Source: a virus
Virus record (IMG/VR): IMGVR_UViG_3300047323_000273
Location: 1-26,724 of that record
Direction: 5' to 3' (one strand)
DNA: 26,724 bases
Numbering within the stretch: the stretch's first letter is position 1; the number at the start of each line of letters is the position of its first letter. Shown piece by piece: positions 14,051 to 22,188 of the stretch. The notes beneath the pieces were generated by a model, which saw nothing but the letters and a program-made list of their open reading frames with translations, was not told where the DNA came from and searched no databases. The position numbers and the translations under genes are program-made.

Positions 14051-14499
14051 CAGCGCAGGCCCTCGATTTCTGCAGCGGCCAGGTACGGCACACCGTTGAC
14101 GCGGATGAAATCGGGGCTGGTGACCTCGAAAGGCACCTTGTGCTTGGACTTCTCACCGCCTTTGGGATCGACACTGAGCAGGCTGGAGACCTTCAACTTG
14201 CAGCCGAACGCCTCGATGCGCAGTTCCTCTTCGCCGGCCTTGGCAAAGAACACCACGTCGAAAGGCTCCAGTTGGCGGAAGCTGCCGGCAGAGCGTGCGG
14301 CCTCGATCAACAAATTGAAGTTGCTGGTGTCGAACTCGAATTCACCGCTGGCCGCCACGTCACCATCGACGGTGCCGTTGGGTACACCACGGGTTTGCGC
14401 CGTTGCGCTGTTGTCGGTGATATCCAGGGTGCAGCTTTCGATATGCACCTGGAGATCGCCCAGGTTGATGTCGAAGTTTTTACCGCCAATACGGGACAT
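14050..14499 (-). CDS. Tail tube protein (DUF2597-like)
   Basis: A 149-residue tube subunit starting MSRIGGKNFDINLGDLQVHI, a start I associate with DUF2597 of HP1/K139-like phages. It is beta-rich, with GDVAASGEFEFDTSNFNLL and a RQLEPFDVVFFAK strand, as expected for the stacked hexamers through which DNA passes. It follows the sheath gene by 6 bases, the invariant sheath-tube order of contractile tails, and is one base into the next gene. Confidence 0.85.
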   Translation of the reverse strand: MSRIGGKNFDINLGDLQVHIESCTLDITDNSATAQTRGVPNGTVDGDVAASGEFEFDTSNFNLLIEAARSAGSFRQLEPFDVVFFAKAGEEELRIEAFGCKLKVSSLLSVDPKGGEKSKHKVPFEVTSPDFIRVNGVPYLAAAEIEGLR

Positions 14500-14505
14500 A
14501 GGGGG

Positions 14506-15621
14506 TTACTCCGAATCGTCGTTGGAAAGGTCCAGGGCGATGTTCGCCGTGAGGTCTTTCGGGCAGTTGAGGGGCTTGATCTTGATGTACACCTCGACCT
14601 TGGTTTTGGTGATCCAGACCAGGACGATGTCGCCGTCTTTGGGTGCCTCGATCTCACCCGGGAACACCTGGCCAGCGAAGGTCGCGGACTTGGCCATGGC
14701 GCGTAGCGGTTTCATCAAGGCACTGACAGCGGCCGCCATGCTGTTGGCCGTGTTGTTCAGGCGTCGATCGGCAACACGCAGAATCAACAGCGGGCGCACC
14801 TGGCGAGCGGCTTTGTCGGCCAAACGCAAGTACTCGACCACCTGGAAATCGCTCGCAGGCGCATCGAGCATGTTGCCGTCGCCCCAAAACACGCCCGGGT
14901 AATCCGGATAGGTCTGCGAGACAGAGAAACGTGCCTTGTCGAGCTCCGATCGGATGGCCGAAGGCAGCGGTACGCCATCCTTGTCATTGGGTACGGGGCC
15001 CAGGCCCAGCACGGCACCGCTGGCTACACGCATCGGGCTGTCGGCAATGCTGACGGCCGCATTGGCCAGGCGCCCGGCCAGAACGCCCTGGTCATTGCCA
15101 TGCAGCTGGGGCACGACCAGGACACGCGGCGCAGCCAGATCCTGGGTGATCGCCTTTTGTTCGGTCAGGTACTCCGACCAGGTCTGCTGGACAAGGATGC
15201 CAACGGTGCTGGCCATGACGAACAGGCGGCGCCCGTAGGTGTTGCTGATAGCAATCGCGGCGGCGTGCATCGCGGAGAGTTCCGCAGCGGTGGTCACCGG
15301 TTTGGTAATCACCACCGCCTCAACGGAAAACCCTTGTTGCTGGGCCATTTCGAGGGCGTCGGACCAGTCGCCGTCTGCAGCAAGCGGAGCGGCCAGGCAC
15401 GCCCAGCGATCGCCGCCATTCGCCATGGCTGCAGTGACCTGAGTTTTCAGATCACTGGGTGGGATGCCCAGCATCACGTCCAGGTCGCTGTCGGTGTTCA
15501 AAGGAATCAGGCTGCCGACGCTTTTGGCGCCGGGACCGATGAAAAGGAAATAGCGTTCGATCTCGGTCACGGCACCCTGGCCGAGGTTGAGATTGTTGAC
15601 GCTGACTTTGCCAAGTGCCAT
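14506..15621 (-). CDS. Contractile tail sheath protein (DUF2586-like)
   Basis: A 371-residue sheath subunit, starting MALGKVSVNNLNLGQGAVTE. It has the short form seen in HP1/K139-like phages (DUF2586). The C-terminal domain has the sheath hallmarks VWITKTKVEVYIKIKPLNCPKDLTANIALDLSN (a strand pair used for subunit linkage), residues about 330-367. It wraps the tube and contracts to drive the spike through the envelope. It lies after the tail-completion genes and before the tube. Confidence 0.88.
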   Translation of the reverse strand: MALGKVSVNNLNLGQGAVTEIERYFLFIGPGAKSVGSLIPLNTDSDLDVMLGIPPSDLKTQVTAAMANGGDRWACLAAPLAADGDWSDALEMAQQQGFSVEAVVITKPVTTAAELSAMHAAAIAISNTYGRRLFVMASTVGILVQQTWSEYLTEQKAITQDLAAPRVLVVPQLHGNDQGVLAGRLANAAVSIADSPMRVASGAVLGLGPVPNDKDGVPLPSAIRSELDKARFSVSQTYPDYPGVFWGDGNMLDAPASDFQVVEYLRLADKAARQVRPLLILRVADRRLNNTANSMAAAVSALMKPLRAMAKSATFAGQVFPGEIEAPKDGDIVLVWITKTKVEVYIKIKPLNCPKDLTANIALDLSNDDSE

Positions 15622-15632
15622 GCAGTGCCTCG

Positions 15633-16313
15633 TTAGCGGGATGAGTTGAGGATTTGTTGCAGCACCTGGTTAACCAGCAGGCTGGTGTCCCGGTCGGTGC
15701 TGACGCCCAGGAACTGGCGCTTGGGCAGGGTGATTTCCCAGCTTTGCGCACCGGTGCCCTCGGTTTTTTCGTCGGACAGGATGCGAATCAGCAACCCGGC
15801 CTTGGCGTAATTCACGTGTTCTTGAATCCACGCTACGGACGGCCGTGTGAGGCTCTTTTTGCCCGCCTGACGCACCTTGAAACCCAGACGACGCAAGCGC
15901 TTGGCCTGTTTGTCGGTCGCTGCCAGCCCTTCCGGAACTCGGTTCCAGCGGCGCATTTGCGCGGCGGTCCGGCGTTCGGAGGCACCGTTGTGCTGTTGCG
16001 CGGCGACCCAGCTGGTCAAGCCGTTGCGCCAGCCCAGAGTCGCGCTGTCAGGGGTCAGGGCGGTGACCTGGAGCAACTTGCCCAAGCCGGCCTCCATCTT
16101 CTTTTTGCCCTTGCCGTCGCCCTTGCGGGCCTCGAATGGCGAGCCGTCCAGGTTCTGCTGGTCGCGGATTCGCTTGCGGCCCATGGTCCGGATCCGCTTG
16201 CTGACGTTGTTGAGCAGACGCCGGCGCAGCTGCGGTGGCAGGCTGAGCAGAGCCAACTGCTCGCGCACGCCCAGATAGCCCCGGGTATCGAGCTCGAAGG
16301 TGCTACGCGCCAC
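15633..16313 (-). CDS. Tail completion protein (gpS-like, virion morphogenesis)
   Basis: A 226-residue basic protein with the virion-morphogenesis pattern: N-terminal helices containing RRRLLNNVSKRIRTMGRKRI (about 30-50) and a DGSPFEARK motif after them, found in P2 gpS and related tail-completion proteins. P2 gpS is shorter (about 150 residues), so this one carries an extra middle segment. It overlaps the gpR-like gene by 11 bases. It probably helps join or end the tail. Confidence 0.75.
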   Translation of the reverse strand: MARSTFELDTRGYLGVREQLALLSLPPQLRRRLLNNVSKRIRTMGRKRIRDQQNLDGSPFEARKGDGKGKKKMEAGLGKLLQVTALTPDSATLGWRNGLTSWVAAQQHNGASERRTAAQMRRWNRVPEGLAATDKQAKRLRRLGFKVRQAGKKSLTRPSVAWIQEHVNYAKAGLLIRILSDEKTEGTGAQSWEITLPKRQFLGVSTDRDTSLLVNQVLQQILNSSR

Positions 16314-16749
16314 GGCTGCGCACCTCGCCCTGCTCGGCCGTCCACAGGTCGAAGTCGATCAGGCCCCACTTCTTGCCGAACGCATCGATCAGGCCGCTGG
16401 GATCCTCGGCCAGGTGCTGGGCCTCGACGAACTCCAGGGTCAGCTCTACGTCCGCTTCGTCCGGCGTGACCTGGTCTACAGCAAAGGATGGCGCCGGCAG
16501 ATCGTCGTCCCGATCGGGATCATTGGATGCCAGCCAGCCGCCCAGGAGCGCCATCAGCAACGCCGGGTTGCCGGCGAATCGCTCAATGACAAGCACGGCG
16601 CGATATCGCATATCGCCCATGTGCAGGCCCTCAGTGGTGTCTTTCCAGATCAGATCCAGGTTGACCTGCTCGGCCCAGCTGTCGATCTGCTCGGGCAGCA
16701 CCAGGTTGAGGCCGATCAAGTAGGTGGTCAGGGCGCGGAGCTTGTTCAT
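16303..16749 (-). CDS. Tail completion protein (gpR-like)
   Basis: A 148-residue acidic protein between head-completion gpL and gpS, the position of P2 gpR. It has the gpR pattern of an N-terminal helix (MNKLRALTTYLIGLNLVLPE), a YRAVLVIERFAGNPALLMALLGGWLASNDPD core (residues about 49-80) and an ADVELTLEFVE strand in the second half. P2 gpR is about 155 residues. Its role is at the tail end that meets the head. Confidence 0.75.
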   Translation of the reverse strand: MNKLRALTTYLIGLNLVLPEQIDSWAEQVNLDLIWKDTTEGLHMGDMRYRAVLVIERFAGNPALLMALLGGWLASNDPDRDDDLPAPSFAVDQVTPDEADVELTLEFVEAQHLAEDPSGLIDAFGKKWGLIDFDLWTAEQGEVRSRGA

Positions 16750-17207
16750 AGCAGCGCTGCCGTGACGCGGCCACGGCCCTGCAGCGAGCGCACGGCCTGT
16801 TGGCTGAACGCCAGGAAAGTTTCCGGACGGTCTGGCAGTTCCTTGCCCAGGTTCTCGGCGCTGTCGCGGCGGATGATGGTCACGAACTGGGGCAGCAGGC
16901 TGGCTTTTGCCCTGCAGTACACAGCGCGCTTGTACGTCGCTGCGTGAAATGTGCGCTCGGGCAGCACCATAGGGTCAGCAGATTCCAAGGTGGTGACACC
17001 CACGTTCTGCCAACGGGCTTTGCACTTGGCCAAGTCGCTGTTGACCTCGGTCATGGCCGTGGTCAACTCAGCGGTCAGCAGTTCCACCAGGTATTCCGCC
17101 GGCAGGCGGTAACCCTTCTGGAATTCGGCCACATCGAGGTTCGGCCAGAAGCCGTCGTTCTCGATCGCCAGTTCCACGAGGGTGGTGGGTTTACCTGAAA
17201 AGCTCAT
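16746..17207 (-). CDS. Head completion/stabilisation protein (gpL)
   Basis: A 153-residue protein, starting MSFSGKPTTLVELAIENDGF, of the P2 gpL family. The FWPNLDVAEFQKGYRLP motif (residues about 20-36) is the family hallmark, and the length matches gpL. It seals the filled capsid at the portal. It overlaps the next gene as ATGA and follows a 96-base gap with no gene after gpM. Confidence 0.88.
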   Translation of the reverse strand: MSFSGKPTTLVELAIENDGFWPNLDVAEFQKGYRLPAEYLVELLTAELTTAMTEVNSDLAKCKARWQNVGVTTLESADPMVLPERTFHAATYKRAVYCRAKASLLPQFVTIIRRDSAENLGKELPDRPETFLAFSQQAVRSLQGRGRVTAALL

Positions 17208-17303
17208 GCTGACCGCTCAAATAGGGCGGGAAGCCTGTTTTCAGTGGGACGGTCCATAAATGGGCGGCTCACTTCCACAGGTTCCCGCTGGGGGGGTAGT
17301 CGG

Positions 17304-18026
17304 TTATTCGGAAGCCGTTGTGGCCTGTTGTTTTGCCAATGCCTTGCGGCACTTCTCGAGGCGGGTTTCGTTGCCGGCCTTCGCGTACAGCACGGTGGAA
17401 CGCTCCAGATGCTTGATCGCGGTTTCCCACTGCTGAGCGTCCTGGGCACGCATGCCGATCAACTTGTGGTACTTGCTCGGGATCTGTTCCGTCAGATCCC
17501 ATTCGCCGTCCACTCGTGGCAGCAGATCGGACAGGTACGGCTCCGGGCTGCGGGTAGCGTTGTATTCGGCATAAGCCCAATCGATCACCGCATCCGCGAC
17601 AAAGGTCTGGATGTCGCGGCGCTTGAAGCGCTCCGGCATCTGCTGATCCTGCTCGATCAAGAAATCCGCCAGTTCCAGGGCGTCTTCGAACTGGGAGGTG
17701 TCGAACAGCCAGACCATGACCTGCACCACAACGCGGTTCGGAAAGTTCAGCCCCGATTCGCAGTAGCGCTGGACGTAGTCCTGGTACTTGGGCAGCAGTT
17801 CGTCACGCTTGAGCGTCTGTTTGCTGGCCAGGTTCTTGAGCGCGCTCAGGCGCGCCAGATCCACGTCCAGCGCCGCTTCCTGCAGCAGCAGGTGCTTGCG
17901 GGCATTGGCCGGGCTACTCAACGCGTCGGCCGGGGTGTACGCCATGGCCGCGCCCGACAGGGCAACAGCTACAGCGGCCACACCCGAGGCCAAGATGCGG
18001 CGCTTGTGCGCCAGGGCCAGGCTCAC
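17304..18026 (-). CDS. Terminase small subunit (gpM)
   Basis: A 240-residue protein of the P2 gpM family. It includes the hallmark LLPKYQDYVQRYCESG and VQVMVWLFDTSQFEDALELADFLIEQDQQMPERFKRRD segment (residues about 75-125) and a C-terminal TPR-like helix pair (HLERSTVLYAKAGNETRLEKC). With gpP it recognises cos and cuts phage DNA. The N-terminus (ILASGVAAVAVALSGAAMAY) is unusually hydrophobic and looks like a signal peptide, but the start overlaps the capsid gene stop as ATGA and the rest is cytosolic, so I do not believe it is exported. Confidence 0.85.
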   Translation of the reverse strand: MSLALAHKRRILASGVAAVAVALSGAAMAYTPADALSSPANARKHLLLQEAALDVDLARLSALKNLASKQTLKRDELLPKYQDYVQRYCESGLNFPNRVVVQVMVWLFDTSQFEDALELADFLIEQDQQMPERFKRRDIQTFVADAVIDWAYAEYNATRSPEPYLSDLLPRVDGEWDLTEQIPSKYHKLIGMRAQDAQQWETAIKHLERSTVLYAKAGNETRLEKCRKALAKQQATTASE

Positions 18027-19045
18027 GCCAACAGCTCCACGTTCTCGGTCAGAGCGATCTTCTCCAACTGCTCGATCACGTAACCTTCGTTGCGGCTGTT
18101 GTAGTCCTCGACACGGGAGCGTTTCGGGTTGTCGACCGTCTGCTTACGCCAGCTGGAATCCTGGAAGTAGATCGACAGGTTGTCCCAGCTGGTGACCAGC
18201 ACGGCGTTGACCGGGAAGAACGGCACGCTGAAGCTCGGCAGGCCGCCGTAGGTCTCGATGACTTGGGCCTCTTCGATGCGCTCTTTCTCGGTCGGGGTGT
18301 CGCCCTGTTTGGCGTACAGCTTTGCCTTGTCGGCGGCGAGCAAGTCGCTACCGATGATCGCCACCAGGTCGCCGCCATCACGCAGACGCTCGTCCACCAT
18401 TTGCTTGGTGTCGTGCACCAGGGCGTCGAGGTTCGCATAGTCGCCACCGGCGCCCAGTTTGACCTTGCCAGAACCCGCCACGCCTTCCTTGAGCACCTGC
18501 TGCGGCGCTTGATCGCGCAACTGCTGCAGCCAGCCTTTGTTCACGTCCTGGAGCATTGGATAGGCGTCGATATCGGTCTGCACGGCCGCGTGAGTGCCGT
18601 GGAAACCGACCATGATGCGATCCAGGGCAATCTGTTTCTGGACCGCTGCGGAGTACTTCTGATGGAAGTCCGGGAACTTGGCCCAGGCATCAATCTTGGC
18701 GTACGGCAGACCCACGTCGGACTCGGTCGAGGACAATTCGTAGGTCGTGTGGTCCAGCTCCGAAGCGTCCTTGGCTTCGCGATCGGTGGTCTTGGTATTG
18801 GTGCGGCCGGTGACCGGGCCAGAAACACCAATGAACACCTTCTCGCCCTTGATCTCGGTCACGCCGAGGACGTTGATGCGAGAAAGGAAATCCGACTTGG
18901 CGGTGATGGCGTCGTTCAGCTCCTGGGCGACCGACGGTTCGACGTTGAACATCTTGCTGGACAGCTCGACACCGTAGGTTTCGGCGATCGCGAGCTGCAG
19001 TTTTGCGTACATTTGGGCGCCGTAGGCGCTGAGAGAACGGGCCAT
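18023..19045 (-). CDS. Major capsid protein (gpN)
   Basis: A 340-residue P2 gpN-family HK97-fold capsid subunit, beginning MARSLSAYGAQMYAKLQLAI. The N-terminal arm (about 30 residues) would be removed by the scaffold protease, as in P2. Typical elements are the FLSRINVLGVTEIKGEKVFIG strand pair (residues about 53-73) and the FPDFHQKYSAAVQKQIALDRIMVGFHG spine helix (about 120-145), plus the C-terminal NVELLA end. It lies one base from the scaffold gene, as in P2 O-N order. Confidence 0.9.
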   Translation of the reverse strand: MARSLSAYGAQMYAKLQLAIAETYGVELSSKMFNVEPSVAQELNDAITAKSDFLSRINVLGVTEIKGEKVFIGVSGPVTGRTNTKTTDREAKDASELDHTTYELSSTESDVGLPYAKIDAWAKFPDFHQKYSAAVQKQIALDRIMVGFHGTHAAVQTDIDAYPMLQDVNKGWLQQLRDQAPQQVLKEGVAGSGKVKLGAGGDYANLDALVHDTKQMVDERLRDGGDLVAIIGSDLLAADKAKLYAKQGDTPTEKERIEEAQVIETYGGLPSFSVPFFPVNAVLVTSWDNLSIYFQDSSWRKQTVDNPKRSRVEDYNSRNEGYVIEQLEKIALTENVELLA

Positions 19046-19046
19046 G

Positions 19047-19973
19047 TCAGAGCACCCGTGGTTTGGTGGTGGTTACCGGGCCGGGATTGCGCGGCAGCTG
19101 GCGACCGGTGGTGGTGTTCTGAATCGTGTTGAACTGCTTTTGCAGACCAACCAGTGCTGCCAGGACGGCTTTATTTGAAGCGCCGCCGTTGCGACTGAAT
19201 TCGCGCTCTTCTTCTGCAGTCGTGACGATCGCGTCCACTGCTGCGGTGACATCGTCGATCGGGGCTTGATCGGGTTCTGGTGCCTCTTCAGCTGCAGGCT
19301 CAATCACAGCCTGAATGCCGGCAGCGACAACCAGCAGCTGCGCCAGCAGGGCTTTCAAGGCCGTTGCGGTAGCTTCATCCATTGGGGGTTTGCTCTCGGT
19401 TGGGGTTTGCGGGGTGGTTTCGGTAGGCGTGTCTTCAATGCTCAGGCGCTTGAACAAGCGGGTGAACATGGTGGCGAGGCGCCCGATCTCGCCCTGCGGC
19501 TCGGTTTCGAGCAGGGAGCCAAGCTCTTGCGAGGCAGCAAAGTAAGCGTCACGGCTGGTGCGACTGGAGAAGTAGAGTTCCTGGGTGCCGATGCTGGCCG
19601 GTTCGTCAGTGACCGCGATGCCAGTCATGTAGGCTTTGCCACGGCCACGGAAATTCGGCTTGATCTCGATACTGGTGAACAGCTTTTCACCGGCGTCGTT
19701 CAGGCGCAGCAGTTTGTCGTTTGGCTTCAGCTGCGCTTCAAGGGCGACTTGTCCAGGTTCTAGGTCTTCGCCTTCCTCAATGAGGCGGACAGCAAAAACT
19801 GTCCCGAAGGATCCGAACCAGCGTTCGTGTTCGCACCAGATAACAGCGGTGTACAGCGTTGGGGTGTAGGTTTCGGCGATGTCGCGCAGTTCCTGGGGAA
19901 GGATCTCGCGGCCATCGACGGTCGGGCCGCTGGTGGCAACACGTTTCCAGTAGGAAATAAGGGAACGGGGCAT
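19047..19973 (-). CDS. Capsid scaffolding protein and protease (gpO)
   Basis: A 308-residue gpO-family protein with an N-terminal serine protease and a C-terminal helical scaffold (from about residue 180, rich in Ala/Glu/Thr). By alignment by eye with P2 gpO (Asp19, His48, Ser107), the catalytic residues are Asp20 in TVDGREI, His49 in WCEHERW and Ser101 in LFTSIEI. The TDEPASIGT segment (about 122-130) is also conserved. It shapes the procapsid and cuts gpN, portal and itself. It starts the late operon, with its promoter in 19974-20136. Confidence 0.9.
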   Translation of the reverse strand: MPRSLISYWKRVATSGPTVDGREILPQELRDIAETYTPTLYTAVIWCEHERWFGSFGTVFAVRLIEEGEDLEPGQVALEAQLKPNDKLLRLNDAGEKLFTSIEIKPNFRGRGKAYMTGIAVTDEPASIGTQELYFSSRTSRDAYFAASQELGSLLETEPQGEIGRLATMFTRLFKRLSIEDTPTETTPQTPTESKPPMDEATATALKALLAQLLVVAAGIQAVIEPAAEEAPEPDQAPIDDVTAAVDAIVTTAEEEREFSRNGGASNKAVLAALVGLQKQFNTIQNTTTGRQLPRNPGPVTTTKPRVL

Positions 19974-20136
19974 GGGCGATAACTGCGCTCAATCGGTGAT
20001 TTGAGCCGCCAAGATAGGGAGCCGAACGCCCTCTAACAAACGGTTCAATTGCGCGTTTCTCCTAGATTCGCGATCTAGGTGAAACGCGCAATTTAACCCC
20101 GCGTTTTCACTGTTTTCGCCGCATAGACTGCGGCCC
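19974..20136. promoter_or_regulatory. Divergent late promoter region, head genes
   Basis: The 163 bases between the minus-strand scaffold gene and the plus-strand terminase gene hold the start signals for both late transcripts, as the P2 O-P intergenic region does. The main feature is a 57-bp near-palindrome (20042-20098). I see no clear P2-type TGT-N12-ACA Ogr site. The likely late activator is the Ogr-like protein encoded at 23044. Confidence 0.7.
20042..20098. promoter_or_regulatory. 57-bp near-perfect palindrome in the head promoter region
   Basis: Centred on 20070, 24 of 28 base pairs match. The arms are GGTT/AACC (20042-20045, 20095-20098), AATTGCGCGTTTC/GAAACGCGCAATT (20047-20059, 20081-20093) and CCTAGAT/ATCTAGG (20061-20067, 20073-20079), with single mismatched positions between. 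The centre is 67 bp from the terminase ATG and 97 bp before the scaffold ATG, suitable for a dimeric or tetrameric regulator acting in both directions. Confidence 0.7.
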
Positions 20137-22188
20137 ATGTACTACTCGACCGAAGTTAAAGAAGCCGCCAAACGTCTGTTTCTGCGTCGCTGTAAGGCCA
20201 AGGAAATTCAGGCGCAACTCAACCTGCCCAACATCCGGATCGTCTATTACTGGATCCGCCAAGGCGGCTGGGAAGACATGCTGTCGGACGAAGAACCGCT
20301 GACCGCTGTTGGCCGGCGTATCACCCTGCTCCTGGACAAGGTCGGCAGCCTGTCGAAGGACGATCTGAACGAGCTGGACCGGCTGACTGCCGTGCGCGAA
20401 CGGCTACTGAAGCAAGCGGCCAAACCGACACCGGCGGCGGCAACGTTCGGTGATGACCAAGAAGAGCCCCAGGAACCGCGTCAACGCTCACGTGGCGATC
20501 GCCAAAGCCGAGGCGACAGTGGCGGCAAGAAAAAGGAGAAGAAGGCCAAGAACGACATCAGCGGCCTGACCGAAGTCGACTTCCTGGATAAGTTCATCAG
20601 CAAGATGTACCGCTATCAGCAGGAGCTGTTCGCGGCCAAGCAAAACCCGCTGACATGCCGGATCCGGAATATCCTCAAAAGCCGCCAGGTGGGCCTGACC
20701 TACTACTTCGCCGGCGAAGCGTTCATGGACGCGGTGTTGAGCGGCGACAACCAGGTGTTCCTGTCGGCTAGCCGATCGCAGTCGGAGATTTTCCGCAGCT
20801 ACATCATCCAGTTCGCCCAGCAGTGGTTTGGCATCGAGCTGACCGGCAACCCCATCACTCTGAGCAACGGCGCCGAACTGCGCTTCCTCAGCACCAACAG
20901 CAGCACCGCCCAGGGTTACCACGGGCATGTTTATGTCGACGAATATTTCTGGATCCGCGACTTCGAGAAACTGAGCACCGTGGCCAGCGCCATGGGCACC
21001 CACAAGAAGTGGCGCAAGACCTATTTCTCCACGCCCAGCGCCGTGTCACATCAGGCCTATCCATTCTGGTCAGGCGATGAATTCCGCAACAGCAAACGCG
21101 GGAAAAAGGCCGGCACTTGGCCGAGTGAAGCGGCATATACCCAGGGCGCGCTGTGCCCGGATGGCCAATGGCGCAAGACCATCACCATCCAGGATGCGAT
21201 CGACGGGGGCTGCGATCTATTCGACCTCGAGCAGCTGCAGTTGGAGTACGACGAAGACAAATTTCTGCAGCTGTTCTACTGCAAGTTCATCGACAGCACG
21301 CAAAGCGCATTCAGTCTCAAGGACCTGGAGCGCTGCTACTCCGACCTGTCGCTGTGGGAGGACTACAAGCCAGACGATCGACCATTTGGAAACAGTCCGG
21401 TCTGGTTGGGGTACGACCCGAGCCGCACCCGCGACGACGCCACCTGTGTGGTCATCGCGCCGCCGCTCGAACCCGGGGCGAAATTCCGCATCCTGGAGAA
21501 GCACAGCTGGCGGGGGCATTCGTTCACCTACCAGGCCGCCCAGGTCAAGAAGCTCACCGAGCGTTTCAACGTCCAGCACATCGGCATCGATGTCACCGGC
21601 GTGGGTTACGGCGTGTTCGACCTGGTGCGCGACTTCTACGCGAAAGCCACGCCGATCCACTACAGCCTGGAAGCCAAAAACGCCCTGGTGCTCAAGGCCC
21701 AGGACACGATCTCGGGCAGCCGCATCGAGTGGGATGCGGGCTGGACCGATATCGCCCAGGCGTTCCTGACCATCAAGCGCGGCACCACCAACAGCGGCCA
21801 GGTCACCTACAGCGCTTCGCGCACCGATGCCACCGGCCACGCCGACATTGCCTGGGCGGTCATGCACGCCCTGGCCAACGAACCCTTGAACACCAACAAG
21901 CGGCGACGCAGCCGCTACGTCACGAGTGGAAACAATGCCCAAGCCTCGACACAAAAAACGCCAGGTCAACCAGCAGGTGCAACAGCAACAGTCCATGCGG
22001 GCATTCACCTTCGGAGAACCCGAGCAGGTGTTGTCGGGCAATATCGGCGAGTACGTGGGGGTGTTTCCCAGCGACGACGGCGAGATCTACAAGCCGCCGG
22101 TATCACGCACCGGCCTGGCCAAGCTGCTGCGCGCCAATGCGCACCATGGCGCCATTCCAAAGTTCAAGCGCAACCTGTTGCTGCGTGA
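20137..22188 (+). CDS. Terminase large subunit (gpP)
   Basis: A gpP-family packaging ATPase-nuclease. An N-terminal DNA-binding helical domain (about residues 5-50, AAKRLFLRRCKAKEIQ) is followed by a Walker A-like KSRQVGLTYYF (about 181-191) and a Walker B-like VYVDEYFWI (about 265-273). The nuclease half has acidic motifs GYDPSRTRDD (about 425), GIDVTGVGYG (about 483) and HADIAWAVMHAL (about 568). The frame runs to 22188 and overlaps the portal gene by 254 bases; its last 80 or so residues are low-complexity Arg/Gln/Ala-rich sequence, an out-of-frame reading of the portal. P2 gpP is about 590 residues, so the conserved protein ends near 21930 and the tail may reflect a lost stop codon. Confidence 0.9.
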   Translation: MYYSTEVKEAAKRLFLRRCKAKEIQAQLNLPNIRIVYYWIRQGGWEDMLSDEEPLTAVGRRITLLLDKVGSLSKDDLNELDRLTAVRERLLKQAAKPTPAAATFGDDQEEPQEPRQRSRGDRQSRGDSGGKKKEKKAKNDISGLTEVDFLDKFISKMYRYQQELFAAKQNPLTCRIRNILKSRQVGLTYYFAGEAFMDAVLSGDNQVFLSASRSQSEIFRSYIIQFAQQWFGIELTGNPITLSNGAELRFLSTNSSTAQGYHGHVYVDEYFWIRDFEKLSTVASAMGTHKKWRKTYFSTPSAVSHQAYPFWSGDEFRNSKRGKKAGTWPSEAAYTQGALCPDGQWRKTITIQDAIDGGCDLFDLEQLQLEYDEDKFLQLFYCKFIDSTQSAFSLKDLERCYSDLSLWEDYKPDDRPFGNSPVWLGYDPSRTRDDATCVVIAPPLEPGAKFRILEKHSWRGHSFTYQAAQVKKLTERFNVQHIGIDVTGVGYGVFDLVRDFYAKATPIHYSLEAKNALVLKAQDTISGSRIEWDAGWTDIAQAFLTIKRGTTNSGQVTYSASRTDATGHADIAWAVMHALANEPLNTNKRRRSRYVTSGNNAQASTQKTPGQPAGATATVHAGIHLRRTRAGVVGQYRRVRGGVSQRRRRDLQAAGITHRPGQAAARQCAPWRHSKVQAQPVAA

